From Sinorhizobium arboris LMG 14919 (GTDB lineage Bacteria > Pseudomonadota > Alphaproteobacteria > Rhizobiales > Rhizobiaceae), in assembly GCF_000427465.1 (NCBI RefSeq), contig NZ_ATYB01000014.1, forward strand, positions 765,552 through 829,551: a DNA stretch of 64,000 nt, in the 5' to 3' direction. A program made the position numbers and the translations under genes. Shown here in pieces: positions 1-8,421 of this stretch. Below the pieces are notes generated by a model. It had not been told where the DNA came from. It did not search any database and saw only the letters and a list, made by a program, of their open reading frames with translations. Each line of letters opens with the position of its first letter. Position 1 is the first letter of the stretch.

Positions 1-1
1 C

Positions 2-256
2 GATCTATACACCCGCATGCACGCGGCCTCGAAAGCCGGAACGGTTGGTTCCGGGCTGCTGCTCTTTGCCGCCGGACTGCATTCGCTCGATCCCGCGGTC
101 TTCGTGCGCGCACTTGCGGGGTTTGTTTTCTTCGTGCTGACTGCACCGATCTCGGCCCATTTATTGGCAAAAGCCGCGCATCAAGCGGGCTACAGGCTGT
201 CGAAACTATCGGTGATAGATCAGCTTCCCCGTAAGGAAGAGCCGCGCCGGCATTGA
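2..256 (+). CDS. phaG: PhaG/MnhG-type cation/proton antiporter subunit G, 3' end
   Basis: This is the C-terminal part of a gene cut by the window edge. The reading frame is open from base 2 and begins [14 protein letters not shown], which matches the conserved 'LPDxYTRMHAxTKAGT' segment of MnhG/PhaG/MrpG, so the apparent ATG at 17 is internal and not the start. Two hydrophobic segments follow (around GLLLFAAGL and [10 protein letters not shown]). In the family, subunit G is the small last subunit of a multi-protein Na+ or K+/H+ antiporter in the inner membrane; in rhizobia the pha system is used for pH and potassium adaptation. The other subunits would lie upstream, outside the window. Which pha copy this is cannot be told. 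Confidence 0.8.
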   Translation, partial: DLYTRMHAASKAGTVGSGLLLFAAGLHSLDPAVFVRALAGFVFFVLTAPISAHLLAKAAHQAGYRLSKLSVIDQLPRKEEPRRH

Positions 257-661
257 CCGGCAGCATTTCTGTCTCTGTATTTGATGACAATTTTGCCGAG
301 CGTGACAATTTTAGCGACTCGGAATAGAGTTGCTCCATCCCGATAAATTTATGTTTGGACTTTTGGCGGATCAGTGTTAATGCAGTAAATGCAAAGTGTC
401 GTCGTGGCAAATACTTCGAACTGAAATTCCAGCCTGAGTTGTGATGCTTGTCCGTTGCTTTGAGGTGTCGGCCGACTTGGCACCTTGGTGATGGATTTTC
501 CCTCTCGCAATTCGAGCCTTGATGTTGGGGCAGAACCGCGGTCTCCATGGCGGGATAGCGGTCGGTTCCGAGGCGGCAAACGCTATTCGACGGCATTTTG
601 TACATCCTCCCCCTGAAACGGTGTTTCAGGTTTCGTCGCTGGATTCCGATAGGAGAAAGAA
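257..661. other. Intergenic region upstream of mucR
   Basis: About 400 bases separate the antiporter gene from mucR. The first half (about 285-420) is clearly richer in A and T than the surroundings. MucR/Ros proteins bind AT-rich sites and repress their own genes in relatives, so autoregulation here is plausible but is inference. No convincing gene is visible on either strand. Confidence 0.5.
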
Positions 662-1093
662 ATGACAGAGACTTCGCTCGGTGCGAGCAACGAACTCCTG
701 GTTGAGCTTACGGCGGAGATCGTTGCCGCCTATGTAAGTAACCACGTGGTTCCGGTTGCCGAGCTGCCGACGCTCATAGCCGACGTGCATTCGGCCCTCA
801 ACAACACCACGGCGCCCGCGCCGGTGGTCGTCCCGGTGGAGAAGCCCAAGCCCGCGGTTTCGGTCCGAAAGTCGGTGCAGGACGACCAGATCACCTGTCT
901 CGAATGCGGCGGTACCTTCAAGTCGTTGAAGCGGCATCTGATGACCCACCACAATCTTTCGCCGGAAGAATACCGCGACAAGTGGGATCTGCCTGCGGAT
1001 TATCCGATGGTGGCACCGGCCTACGCGGAAGCACGCTCGCGGCTTGCCAAGGAAATGGGTCTCGGACAGCGTCGGAAGCGCCGCGGCAAGTGA
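662..1093 (+). CDS. mucR: MucR/Ros-family zinc-finger transcriptional regulator
   Basis: A 143-residue protein matching rhizobial MucR essentially along its whole length. The N-terminal helical oligomerisation part (about 1-50) is followed by a Pro/Val linker and a prokaryotic C2H2 zinc finger with C79, C82, H92 and H97, the Ros spacing, and then basic tail residues RRKRRGK for DNA contact. A ribosome binding site (aggaga) lies just before the ATG. In S. meliloti MucR represses motility and galactoglucan genes and supports succinoglycan synthesis; related proteins behave like H-NS-type binders of AT-rich DNA. It is monocistronic here, between an AT-rich leader and a strong terminator. Confidence 0.95.
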   Translation: MTETSLGASNELLVELTAEIVAAYVSNHVVPVAELPTLIADVHSALNNTTAPAPVVVPVEKPKPAVSVRKSVQDDQITCLECGGTFKSLKRHLMTHHNLSPEEYRDKWDLPADYPMVAPAYAEARSRLAKEMGLGQRRKRRGK

Positions 1094-1171
1094 TCCGGGC
1101 AGCAACGTTGCAAACTGCCATCCGATCAGCCGGGGTCGCACAGGCGACCAGCTGAGCTGCTGTTACAAAGG

Positions 1172-1196
1172 CCGGCCGGATCAAGGCCGGTTTTTT
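1172..1196 (+). terminator. Rho-independent terminator of mucR
   Basis: A 6-bp GC stem (ccggcc 1172-1177 with ggccgg 1185-1190), seven-base loop, followed directly by six T residues at 1191-1196. It lies about 80 bases after the mucR stop codon. Confidence 0.85.
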
Positions 1197-1232
1197 GTGA
1201 AATGCGGGGTCTCGAGAGGCCGAGCGCGTCGG

Positions 1233-1655
1233 TCAGGCGGGCAGGCGTTCTTCGGCTTCGCTCTTGATGCGCCGGATCATCGATCGCAGACCGTTCGCGC
1301 GCTGCGAGGAAAGATGTTCGATGAGGCCGATCTTGCCGAAGACGTCCAGAGCGTCGATCGCGGTAATTTCCGAGGCGCGCTTGCCGGAGAAGATTGCGAG
1401 GACGATCGCCACAAGGCCGCGCACGATGTGCGCATCCGATTCTCCCTCGAAGGTGAGGAGCGGGTCTTCAGGATCGCCGCTCGCATGGGTTACGAGCCAG
1501 ACCTGGCTCGCACAGCCCTGAACCTTGTTCTCGCTCGTCCTCGAGGCTTCCGCCATCTCAGGCAGGCTTTTGCCGAGCTCGATTACATAGCGATAGCGGT
1601 CCTCCCATTCGTCGAGGAACTCAAAATCGTCGATGATCTGGTCGAGTGAGGTCAT
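1233..1655 (-). CDS. sufE: SufE-family Fe-S cluster assembly protein
   Basis: A 140-residue protein, normal length for SufE. The motif VQGCASQVWL around C48 is the SufE/CsdE sulphur-acceptor loop; this cysteine receives persulphide from a SufS-type cysteine desulphurase. The beginning (TSLDQIIDDFEFLDEWEDRY) and the later region IVRGLVAIVLAIFSGK are also typical of the family. It stands alone, not inside a suf operon, and is convergent with mucR across the mucR terminator. Family assignment is firm; whether it serves Suf or another desulphurase is not visible. Confidence 0.9.
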   Translation of the reverse strand: MTSLDQIIDDFEFLDEWEDRYRYVIELGKSLPEMAEASRTSENKVQGCASQVWLVTHASGDPEDPLLTFEGESDAHIVRGLVAIVLAIFSGKRASEITAIDALDVFGKIGLIEHLSSQRANGLRSMIRRIKSEAEERLPA

Positions 1656-1810
1656 GCTATGTCCGGCTTTGGGTGCCCGCGGCGTGGCGCAATCCGCATG
1701 AAAGCTGACTGCCTCAACCGCCTTTCGGGCGCATCGTCATCTCACCATCATATAGGAGACGCGAGGCGCAAAGAGAACAGGCAATCGTATTCGCCGGCGG
1801 CGGGCGGGAG

Positions 1811-2248
1811 TTAGCTCCCGGAAGCTGTTTCCGGATCGAGGCGACGTTCCGGAACCGGCATACGCTTGAAGGTCGGTTCGTTCTTGTCCGCCGCTTCCAT
1901 CGAAGGGACATTTTCCGCCGGTGTGACGGTACCGGTCATGACCTTGACGTCGGGATCGACGGCTTCGCTTTCCGCGAACTGGGTGTTGAGAAACTCATAG
2001 GCGATACGAGCGCCTTCGCGCGCGCGATGACCGAGAGCGACGAAAGTCTCCGCACCCTTCTCGCAGACGTCCGGCTTCTCCACGCAGATGGCGCTTATGT
2101 ATTGGAAGGCTTCGTTCGCTGCGGAGAAGGTGCCGCCGATCTCCATCTTCGGACCGTGCTCGAGTTTCTCGCTGCTCGATGGGTCAAGAAACGGCAGCAG
2201 CACCAGCACCAGCGAGAACCAGAAGGTCGCCTTTACGAGAAACCACAT
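1811..2248 (-). CDS. DUF5330-type small membrane or exported protein
   Basis: A 145-residue protein with an N-terminal hydrophobic segment (about residues 2-20, FLVKATFWFSLVLVLLPFL) that could be a signal anchor. The middle (about 40-92) carries two cysteines in ICVEKPDVCEKG, probably a periplasmic disulphide, followed by a helix with RAREGARIAYEFLN; this pattern is the DUF5330 family known mainly from rhizobia and relatives. The C-terminus is Pro/Glu-rich and of low complexity. No function is known. It is transcribed divergently from divJ. Confidence 0.75.
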   Translation of the reverse strand: MWFLVKATFWFSLVLVLLPFLDPSSSEKLEHGPKMEIGGTFSAANEAFQYISAICVEKPDVCEKGAETFVALGHRAREGARIAYEFLNTQFAESEAVDPDVKVMTGTVTPAENVPSMEAADKNEPTFKRMPVPERRLDPETASGS

Positions 2249-2742
2249 CTTGCGCCATCCTTTTTTGCCTGCGGCTCCGGCCGTGGTGTTTACGCTTGGA
2301 AACTAGCGCAGGAATCACAAGGCCGTTTTTCCAAAAACAACGGTATTTGCTTCAAATTCTAATGAAATGCAGCGTTCCCGTCTTCGCATAGCCGCTTTTC
2401 CCTGATTTTGGCGATCGTCGTTAACGTTCGTGGCGCGACCGCGCCGTTTCGACGCCTGAATCCTCGGCACCTGTCGTCGAAACTCTGCCCAAATCGTTAA
2501 TGCAAACCAAAAAATCCACGAAAATCCGCTGCTTACGCGCCGTTAACCACAACTGACGATGCTCGCCCGGATTGCCTCAAATCGGGAATTTTCGACCGTC
2601 CGGCGCGCCCCCGGAGAGCGGCCGTTTATTCTTTCATTAAGTCGGGGATGCGAGATTCGGGTCATCACGAGGCGGTCGTCCGCGGCGACGCGGAACGCTC
2701 CGAAACTGCCTCGCAAAAACAACAAATGCGGCAGGGCAAGGC
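2249..2742. other. Divergent intergenic region, DUF5330 gene / divJ
   Basis: About 490 bases with promoters expected in both directions. It is AT-richer than flanking genes near 2300-2380 and 2490-2540. A weak match to the CtrA box (TTAA-N7-TTAA) occurs at 2626-2640 as ttat-N7-ttaa, about 100 bases before divJ, one base off consensus. No gene is supported. Confidence 0.45.
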
Positions 2743-4335
2743 GTGAGTTTACTGCGTGACATGGCTGGCAAATGGACATCCCTTGTGGATGAAGCGGCCG
2801 CACCTCGGCTTCCGCGCGGCGCTCCCGGGTCGGCAATTGCGCGTCACGACTTCAGGCATTTGCGTGCCGTCGCTGCCGTATCCTTGACCGCGTTGCCGAT
2901 CGTCCCGCTCGCATTGACGCTGGCATTGCCCGTGTCCGCCGCGCTGCCGGCGGGAGCAGCGCTTTGGGCCTCGGCGTCCCTGCTGGCGGCGGCTGCAGCA
3001 TTGGCCGGCGGGCGCGGCTTGCCGAGCGCGGTCCAGATGGAAACCGCGTCTGCACCGGAATTGCCTGATCTCAATAGGGCTTATAACCTTTTCGCCGGTT
3101 TGGTGACCGTGCACGATACCCGGGGGCACGTCCTGTCCGTCCACGGCCGCGATGCGAACGAGTATCTAAAGCTCATGCGCGATCCGCATGGGCGTGGCTT
3201 CATCGAGCAGATCCACGTTTCCGATCGCATCGCCTTCATGAGAGCGATCGATTCGCTGAGGCTGGACGGCGAGCGGTCTGCCGTGGACATCCGCCTGGAA
3301 CGGACGTCGGCGGATGGCGCCCAATTCGCACATATCTATTGCGAGATGACGCCGCTCCGAGACGCTGAAGGAAATCTCCTGGCGATTGTCGCCCAGTCGC
3401 GCGACGTTTCCGAAGAGGCTCATTTGCGGGCAGAGGCAGCCGCCAAGGCTGCACACGCGGAGTCGGCCAACGACGCCAAGACACGGTTCCTTGCCGCGGT
3501 CAGCCACGAGTTGCGCACGCCCCTCAATGCCATCCTCGGCTTTTCCGACGTTCTTGCCGGCGAATATTTCGGCAAGCTCGAAAACGACCGCCAGCGCGAA
3601 TATGTGTCGTTGATCCATCAGTCCGGCACGCATCTCCTCTCGGTGGTCAATACGATGCTGGATGTGAGCAAGATCGAAGCGGGCCGTTACGAGCTTCTCC
3701 GCGAGCCCTTCCGTGTCGCCGAAGCCATCGCTGCCTGTGAGGCCATGCTGTCGCACCAGGCACATGAGAAAGGCGTGCGGCTGGCGAGCCGCGTGACCCG
3801 ATCGGTCGGCGAAATCAATGCAGACCAGCGTGCCTTCCAGCAGATCCTCATCAATCTCGTCGGCAATGCCATCAAGTTCACCGAACGGGGCGGGCTTGTC
3901 ACCGTGGATGCCGCGCTCGAAGGCAACCTGCTGAAGCTTACGGTCAGCGACACCGGAATCGGTATCGCCGCCGACAAGTTGCAATTGCTCGGCCAACCTT
4001 TCGTCCAGATTCAGAATGACTATACCAGACGCTACGAGGGTACCGGACTCGGTTTGTCGCTGGTCAAGGGACTTGCTGAACTGCATGGCGGCGATTTTTC
4101 GATCCGCAGCGCGGAAGGGGAAGGCACCGTGATCGTTGTTTCCATCCCCTGCGATGCCTCCGGCGCGGCCGAAAGGGGGTGCGCGAGCGCGGCTGTGACA
4201 GTGGAGTTCCCGCCGCGACTGAAGCTGCGCGGAGACGGAAAGAGCGATACGGGAAAGCCGGCAGTGGCCGAGGCTCTCCACAACGACATGAGCAGGGAAG
4301 GGGGACATGGCGCCGCGCAAGCGAAGACAGCCTGA
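2743..4335 (+). CDS. divJ: Cell-cycle sensor histidine kinase, DivJ-like
   Basis: A 530-residue membrane histidine kinase. Residues about 42-90 form a hydrophobic hairpin (two membrane segments), residues about 108-225 a PAS-like sensor, then the dimerisation/phosphoacceptor helix FLAAVSHELRTPLNAILGFS with H255, N-box N375 (NLVGNAIKF), and G boxes DTGIGI and GTGLGLSL. This short N-terminus with PAS and a kinase very similar to PleC fits DivJ, which phosphorylates DivK and so controls CtrA in Caulobacter and S. meliloti. The called start is GTG at 2743; an ATG at 2761 is an alternative. The tail after about 475 is not conserved kinase sequence. Its 3' end overlaps the next gene by 29 bases. 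The DivJ name rests on architecture plus remembered gene order. Confidence 0.75.
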   Translation: MSLLRDMAGKWTSLVDEAAAPRLPRGAPGSAIARHDFRHLRAVAAVSLTALPIVPLALTLALPVSAALPAGAALWASASLLAAAAALAGGRGLPSAVQMETASAPELPDLNRAYNLFAGLVTVHDTRGHVLSVHGRDANEYLKLMRDPHGRGFIEQIHVSDRIAFMRAIDSLRLDGERSAVDIRLERTSADGAQFAHIYCEMTPLRDAEGNLLAIVAQSRDVSEEAHLRAEAAAKAAHAESANDAKTRFLAAVSHELRTPLNAILGFSDVLAGEYFGKLENDRQREYVSLIHQSGTHLLSVVNTMLDVSKIEAGRYELLREPFRVAEAIAACEAMLSHQAHEKGVRLASRVTRSVGEINADQRAFQQILINLVGNAIKFTERGGLVTVDAALEGNLLKLTVSDTGIGIAADKLQLLGQPFVQIQNDYTRRYEGTGLGLSLVKGLAELHGGDFSIRSAEGEGTVIVVSIPCDASGAAERGCASAAVTVEFPPRLKLRGDGKSDTGKPAVAEALHNDMSREGGHGAAQAKTA

Positions 4336-5260
4336 GCGCAAGCGGGCGGCGCGGCGGGGAACGGGTCTTGCATTGCGCGGACTCGCTTTCGTCGGCCGTG
4401 GCCTGGTGCTCACCGGTCGCCTGATCTCCCGTCACCCGGTGAGCGCCGGCGGGTCGGCGATCTTTGCCGTCGTCTTCAGTTTCGTTGCAGCAAACGCTAT
4501 GTGGTATCAGAACGGTACGCATCCCTCGCCGCTTCTTCGTACCCGCGTGCCGCTCGTCAGTCCCGAAGTGGCCGAGCGCCTTGCCGCCGCCAAAGGCGAA
4601 CCCGTCGAGCAGCGCGACGTGACGACCTTTGTCATAGAGCGGGAAAGCGAGGCGGCAGCCGACGATTCGGCTGCGGCCGGGTCCGCCGAGCAACGGGTAG
4701 GTCTTCCGGCGCAGGACGTATCGGGTTCGCTCGATGCACCGGCATCGACGCTGGTTGCGGATATTCAGAAGGAACTCGCACGGATCGGTCTCTACGAAGG
4801 AGCGCCGGACGGCCGAAGCGGGCCGAAGACCTCGGCGGCGATCCTCCGCTTCGAGAAGCAGGCGGGCCGTGCGGAGACGGGTGCGCCAAGTGTCGAGCTG
4901 CTTCGGGAGCTGCGCAGCGCCGGCGGCTCCCTGCCGGCCGTTGCCACGCCCGCCAACCGGCCCTATGCCGACCCGAAGACGGTTCCGGCCGATGCGGATC
5001 CGGTTGCCGCTGCCATCCGCAGCGCCGAGAAGGACAATGCGCTGGCCCCTCGCGCGGACGCCAGCGTCTCGAACGAAATGGTGATGAACATCCAGAAGGG
5101 CCTGAGCAATCTTGCCTATGCGGATGTCGTCGTCGATGGCGTTGCCGGCGATCAGACGCGCGCCGCCATCCGCCATTTCGAAAAACACTATCGTCTTCCC
5201 CAGACCGGAGAACCCAGCGCCAGAGTTCTCAAGAAACTGAAGGAAATCGGAGCGCTCTGA
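4307..5260 (+). CDS. Membrane-anchored protein with two peptidoglycan-binding domains
   Basis: A 317-residue protein. It begins with a very basic segment (MAPRKRRQPERKRAARR), then one membrane segment (about 43-62, GGSAIFAVVFSFVAANAMW), a long acidic/alanine-rich linker, and two PG_binding_1-like repeats at about 145-205 (VADIQKELARIGLYEGAPDG) and about 258-315 (VMNIQKGLSNLAYADVVVDG). This predicts an inner-membrane protein whose C-terminus reaches the peptidoglycan. A purine-rich ribosome binding site precedes ATG 4307, inside the last codons of divJ, so translation is probably coupled to divJ. No catalytic domain is seen. Confidence 0.8.
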   Translation: MAPRKRRQPERKRAARRGTGLALRGLAFVGRGLVLTGRLISRHPVSAGGSAIFAVVFSFVAANAMWYQNGTHPSPLLRTRVPLVSPEVAERLAAAKGEPVEQRDVTTFVIERESEAAADDSAAAGSAEQRVGLPAQDVSGSLDAPASTLVADIQKELARIGLYEGAPDGRSGPKTSAAILRFEKQAGRAETGAPSVELLRELRSAGGSLPAVATPANRPYADPKTVPADADPVAAAIRSAEKDNALAPRADASVSNEMVMNIQKGLSNLAYADVVVDGVAGDQTRAAIRHFEKHYRLPQTGEPSARVLKKLKEIGAL

Positions 5261-5348
5261 CTGCGGGGGACATGAAGGACGGTTGTCGGCCCTCTGGTGA
5301 TCGGTCGCTCGGTTTGCATCTCGCCGGTCGCGCGTGTATCAGGCCCGC

Positions 5349-5696
5349 ATGCGCCTGAAGTCCCATATTTTCGTCTCCTCGCTTTTGCGGAACGCCTTTG
5401 GCCGCGGCGGGTACGCGGCGGTGCTGCGCAAAGGGGCGGAGGACGCCGGCGCGATCTTCATCCGGCAGCGCGGACGATCGGGCTATGAGACGCTTTACGC
5501 GCCGGCGCCGCAGAATTTCTTCGATGAAGAGGGAGATACGACACGCCGGTTCGAGGTGCGGTTGCGGGGCGCCGAGCCTGAAGCGGTCGAACGCGCGCTC
5601 TCCTCGGAGGTCCGCTTCGACCCGGACTGCTGGATTGTCGAGATCGAACTCGACGACTGCGGGGCGCTGTTTGATGTCGTGGGCGACGGAGCATGA
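5349..5696 (+). CDS. DUF1491-family protein
   Basis: A 115-residue soluble protein. The start MRLKSHIFVSSLLR at 5349 fits the family better than the upstream ATG at 5334. Conserved features are GGYAAVLRKGAEDAGAIFI, then YETLYAPAPQNFF and the acidic C-terminal half with CWIVEIE. DUF1491 proteins are common in alphaproteobacteria and have no established function. It follows the peptidoglycan-binding gene after 88 bases on the same strand, so it may belong to the divJ transcript. Confidence 0.8.
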   Translation: MRLKSHIFVSSLLRNAFGRGGYAAVLRKGAEDAGAIFIRQRGRSGYETLYAPAPQNFFDEEGDTTRRFEVRLRGAEPEAVERALSSEVRFDPDCWIVEIELDDCGALFDVVGDGA

Positions 5697-5747
5697 GCCC
5701 AGACGAGGGATGAGGGCGGAAAACTCACGCAGTTTCCTCATTCCGCT

Positions 5748-6803
5748 CTAGCGCCGGCCGAAGCCCAGTTTTGCGTGCGCCGACTTGCTCTGAGTTGACG
5801 GATGCGCCTCGTGACGGCGCGGATCCGCGGGTCGATTTTCCGCCAGAAGGCCTTCATGGCGGGTTGGCTTCGGTCCCGCATCGGCACGAAGCCAGGAAGC
5901 CACCCTTTCGCTGCTCGCTTGCCGGTCGAGACTTCCGATCACCGCTTCGGCACGGCTGCCGCCACCTATCCTTTCGGAAAGATGCGGATAAAGCGCCTCG
6001 ATCACGCGCCTTTCCTCGCCCGCAGGGAAGGCGAGAGCTGCAAGTGTTGCGGCGAGTTGCTGGCCGGAAACATCCAGCAATATACGGTCGGTGAGGGCGC
6101 GGCTTGCTCCGAGCGCATCTGCGAGGGCTGTGGAGAAGAGCGTGGTTTCGCCGTTGCGCGCAAAACGGACGAGCAGCGCGCAATGAAGCTCACCGATGGG
6201 CTGGACCCGCGCTGTGTCGGACCTCTCCTGTGACCCGGCGCGCGCAAGTGCCTTGATTTCAGCGCGCAGCTTTTCTTCGCGATCTGCGACTGCCACTGGC
6301 GCCTGCGTCTGTGGATCGCCCTCCAGGGAGCGCCCGCCGCCCTCATGGAGGGGTGCGGCAAGGTGAGGGGGCTGATGATGCTCGACGAGGGCATCGATCA
6401 CCGAAGGCGAAAGGTTTTCCCGACGGGCAATGGCGTTCGCATGGGCCGGACCCTGATGGCGAATAACGGAAACGAGCACGCGATCGGAAATGGCTTTCGC
6501 ACGGGTGAGGAAAGCGGCGGCGATGGAAATGGGCATGCTGCCGATCAGCAGGGCCACCGGTTCGGGCACATGGGGGCATTGGGATAGCGCCGCCGCCGCC
6601 TGCCGCCGGGCTTCGTTGCTGGAGCCGAGGAAGAGCGGCTCGAACAGTTCGGCAAACTGTTTCATGTCGGACCTGCCGGGGAGCCGAAGGCTCTCGAAGC
6701 CGGTGACGGTCGCCATCAGCACGACGTCCTTCAGCCGCCCTGTCTGCGGCCGTTCCAACTCACGAAACCGGTTTGTCACGACATATCCTAAAACGCAAAG
6801 CAT
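5748..6803 (-). CDS. DUF2336-family protein
   Basis: An up to 351-residue protein. The better start is probably the GTG at 6779 (VTNRFRELERPQTGR), because sequence before it is not family-like. DUF2336 proteins are alpha-helical, HEAT-like proteins found in alphaproteobacteria. Visible features are the alanine-rich helix EARRQAAAALSQCPHVPEPVALLIG, the stretch ISDRVLVSVIRHQGPAHANAIARR, and a central charged linker. No catalytic motif is visible. It is convergent with the DUF1491 gene (about 50 bases apart) and has a near-CtrA box 56-71 bases upstream of its longer start. Confidence 0.75.
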   Translation of the reverse strand: MLCVLGYVVTNRFRELERPQTGRLKDVVLMATVTGFESLRLPGRSDMKQFAELFEPLFLGSSNEARRQAAAALSQCPHVPEPVALLIGSMPISIAAAFLTRAKAISDRVLVSVIRHQGPAHANAIARRENLSPSVIDALVEHHQPPHLAAPLHEGGGRSLEGDPQTQAPVAVADREEKLRAEIKALARAGSQERSDTARVQPIGELHCALLVRFARNGETTLFSTALADALGASRALTDRILLDVSGQQLAATLAALAFPAGEERRVIEALYPHLSERIGGGSRAEAVIGSLDRQASSERVASWLRADAGPKPTRHEGLLAENRPADPRRHEAHPSTQSKSAHAKLGFGRR

Positions 6804-6858
6804 GACGGCATTCCGACGGCTCGGAACGACACACGTGTCTAAAAGTAGATCGAAATCG

Positions 6859-6874
6859 TTAGCGCAGCATTAAC
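6859..6874. promoter_or_regulatory. CtrA-like box between DUF2336 and SH3 genes
   Basis: The sequence ttag-N7-ttaac matches the CtrA consensus TTAA-N7-TTAAC except for one base in the first half. It lies directly upstream of the minus-strand DUF2336 gene. One-mismatch sites occur by chance, so this is only a candidate. Confidence 0.35.
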
Positions 6875-7051
6875 TATGGACGTTGGGGCTTTATTCAGGC
6901 TTGCGTCATTCCCGTGACTGGCGCCCTCCCTGCAGGGGAAGGTCGCTGTCCCCAGTCATAAAAAGTCCACAAGCGCTCCTATCTGATCCGGCTGACGGCA
7001 AATGGCCGGAAGCGAGGACGGGCTGCGGCCCCTCACGTGGGAGATTGATTT

Positions 7052-7693
7052 GTGACAAGAGTATTTTTGCGGGCAGCGGCTGTCTGTGCGCTGCTGCTCA
7101 TGCCCGCGGTCGCATTGGCGGCCGAAGGCTTTGCGACGGCCAACGTCAATATGCGATCGGGACCAAGCACATATTATCCGGCAGTTACAGTCATTCCGGC
7201 CGGCGAATCAGTGGAAATCCACGGCTGCCTGTCGGACCGCCCCTGGTGCGACGTTTCCTTCTACGGCGGACGGGGATGGGTGGCGGGCCGATATGTGCAG
7301 GCCGCCTATCGCAGCAGGCGGGTCTATGTGGAGCCGGAGTACTACCGACCGCTGGGGATTCCGACAGTCGTCTTCGAGTTCGACAGCTATTGGGATCGGA
7401 ACTATCGCGGCCGTGATTTCTATCGTGAACGCGACCGTTGGCGGCACGACCGCAACTGGAATCGCGAGCGTGAACGCGACCTGCGTGAATGGCAGCGCCG
7501 CCAGGTGAGGGAACGTCGAAACTGGGAGCGCGATCGGGAGAGGGAGTGGCGTGAATGGGAACCGGAGCGTGGCCGTGACGCTGATCGCTGGCGGCGCAGG
7601 ATCGAGAGGGCCGAAGGGGAACGGCCGCATCGCTACGAAGGGCAGAGGACCGTCGTGGAATGTGAAATCGGCGATTTCCGCTGCCAAGAATAG
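7052..7693 (+). CDS. Exported SH3-domain protein with Arg/Trp/Glu-rich tail
   Basis: A 213-residue protein starting with GTG. It has a signal peptide (about 1-23, cleavage after ALA-A), a bacterial SH3 domain (about 25-85: ATANVNMRSGPSTYYP ... GWVAGRYV), and then a striking tail, about 115-200, made of repeated Arg, Glu, Trp and Asp (ERDRWRHDRNWNRERERD). SH3b domains usually bind cell-wall peptides, so a periplasmic wall-binding role is likely. The tail looks like a highly charged helix or disordered region; its role is unknown. Two further cysteines lie near the C-terminus. A long hairpin follows the stop. Confidence 0.75.
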   Translation: MTRVFLRAAAVCALLLMPAVALAAEGFATANVNMRSGPSTYYPAVTVIPAGESVEIHGCLSDRPWCDVSFYGGRGWVAGRYVQAAYRSRRVYVEPEYYRPLGIPTVVFEFDSYWDRNYRGRDFYRERDRWRHDRNWNRERERDLREWQRRQVRERRNWERDREREWREWEPERGRDADRWRRRIERAEGERPHRYEGQRTVVECEIGDFRCQE

Positions 7694-7718
7694 GCGCGGC
7701 AACCCGATTGCTTCGCTC

Positions 7719-7746
7719 CGGGCCGGCGGCGATTGTCGCCGGCCCG
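7719..7746 (+). terminator. Hairpin after SH3-protein gene
   Basis: A perfect 10-bp inverted repeat, cgggccggcg at 7719-7728 and its complement at 7737-7746, with an eight-base loop. It starts 25 bases after the stop codon. There is no T tract, so it may be a weak terminator or an mRNA-stabilising hairpin. Confidence 0.5.
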
Positions 7747-7850
7747 TCCTGCCGCCGATGGGCTTTGCGTCGTTCCCCGTGGGAACCAATCCGGTCTCGA
7801 CGCGTTGAAATCGCGCAAAGGGTGACACCGGAATGGCAAGGAGCGGAGAG

Positions 7851-8135
7851 ATGGCGGAAAAGAATCTCGCGGCGGTTGGCGCAGAGACGGGTGCCGAAAC
7901 GCGGACTTCGGACGCGCAGGCCGAGTTGGAGTCCCAGGTCCAGGAATTGAAGGCCGAGATTGCCCGACTGACTGAGACAGTCTCGGCTATCGGAACCGGA
8001 GCCAAGGCGGTCGTGCAGGGGGAAGCGGAACTGATGACGCAGCGTGTCCGTGAGCGCGTCCGCGAGGAACCGATTTCGACGTTGCTGACGGTTGCAGGCG
8101 TGGCTTTCCTTTTCGGTCTGATTGCGAGGCGCTGA
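7851..8135 (+). CDS. DUF883/ElaB-like membrane-anchored small protein
   Basis: A 94-residue protein. An AAGGAG ribosome binding site at 7838-7843 favours ATG 7851 over the in-frame ATG at 7833. The middle is a coiled coil (about 25-50, ELESQVQELKAEIARLTETV), and the C-terminus has the family signature RVREEPISTLLTVAGVAFLFGLIARR split into an amphipathic helix and one membrane segment ending in Arg-Arg. ElaB/YqjD relatives in E. coli are inner-membrane proteins that bind ribosomes in stationary phase; whether that applies here is unknown. Confidence 0.7.
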   Translation: MAEKNLAAVGAETGAETRTSDAQAELESQVQELKAEIARLTETVSAIGTGAKAVVQGEAELMTQRVRERVREEPISTLLTVAGVAFLFGLIARR

Positions 8136-8204
8136 CGGGCAGCTGCCGGATTTGCATACCCCCAAGATTGAGGATTGCGCGAGGTTGATGCGTCATGGTC
8201 TGGA

Positions 8205-8220
8205 TTAACAAATGGTTAAC
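8205..8220. promoter_or_regulatory. Perfect CtrA-type box (TTAA-N7-TTAAC)
   Basis: ttaa at 8205-8208, seven bases (caaatgg), then ttaac at 8216-8220. This is an exact match to the CtrA full-site consensus described for Caulobacter and rhizobia. It lies in the gap between the DUF883-like gene and the small gene starting at 8422, about 200 bases upstream of that start. Confidence 0.55.
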
Positions 8221-8421
8221 CAGGCTGTGGCTCAATCGGGACAGGGCGGTTATTATCGCCTCGCCCCCGATGCGGAAACGACGACATCCGGGTGACCGGA
8301 AGAAGGAGTGAGTGAGAAGGGCGCGTCTGTCCGGGGGATCCGGAAAATGCGCTAGCCCGCGAAAGGGCAGGGTGAAATCTGTACGGTAGTTCATCCGTCT
8401 CGTGAGACTATGGAGACGAGC

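Noticed and set aside
349..579. 76-codon minus-strand frame upstream of mucR
   Set aside because: No ribosome binding site or family, and it lies in the expected mucR promoter region.
2626..2640. CtrA box upstream of divJ
   Set aside because: The first half is TTAT and the second lacks the final C; too weak to list as a site.
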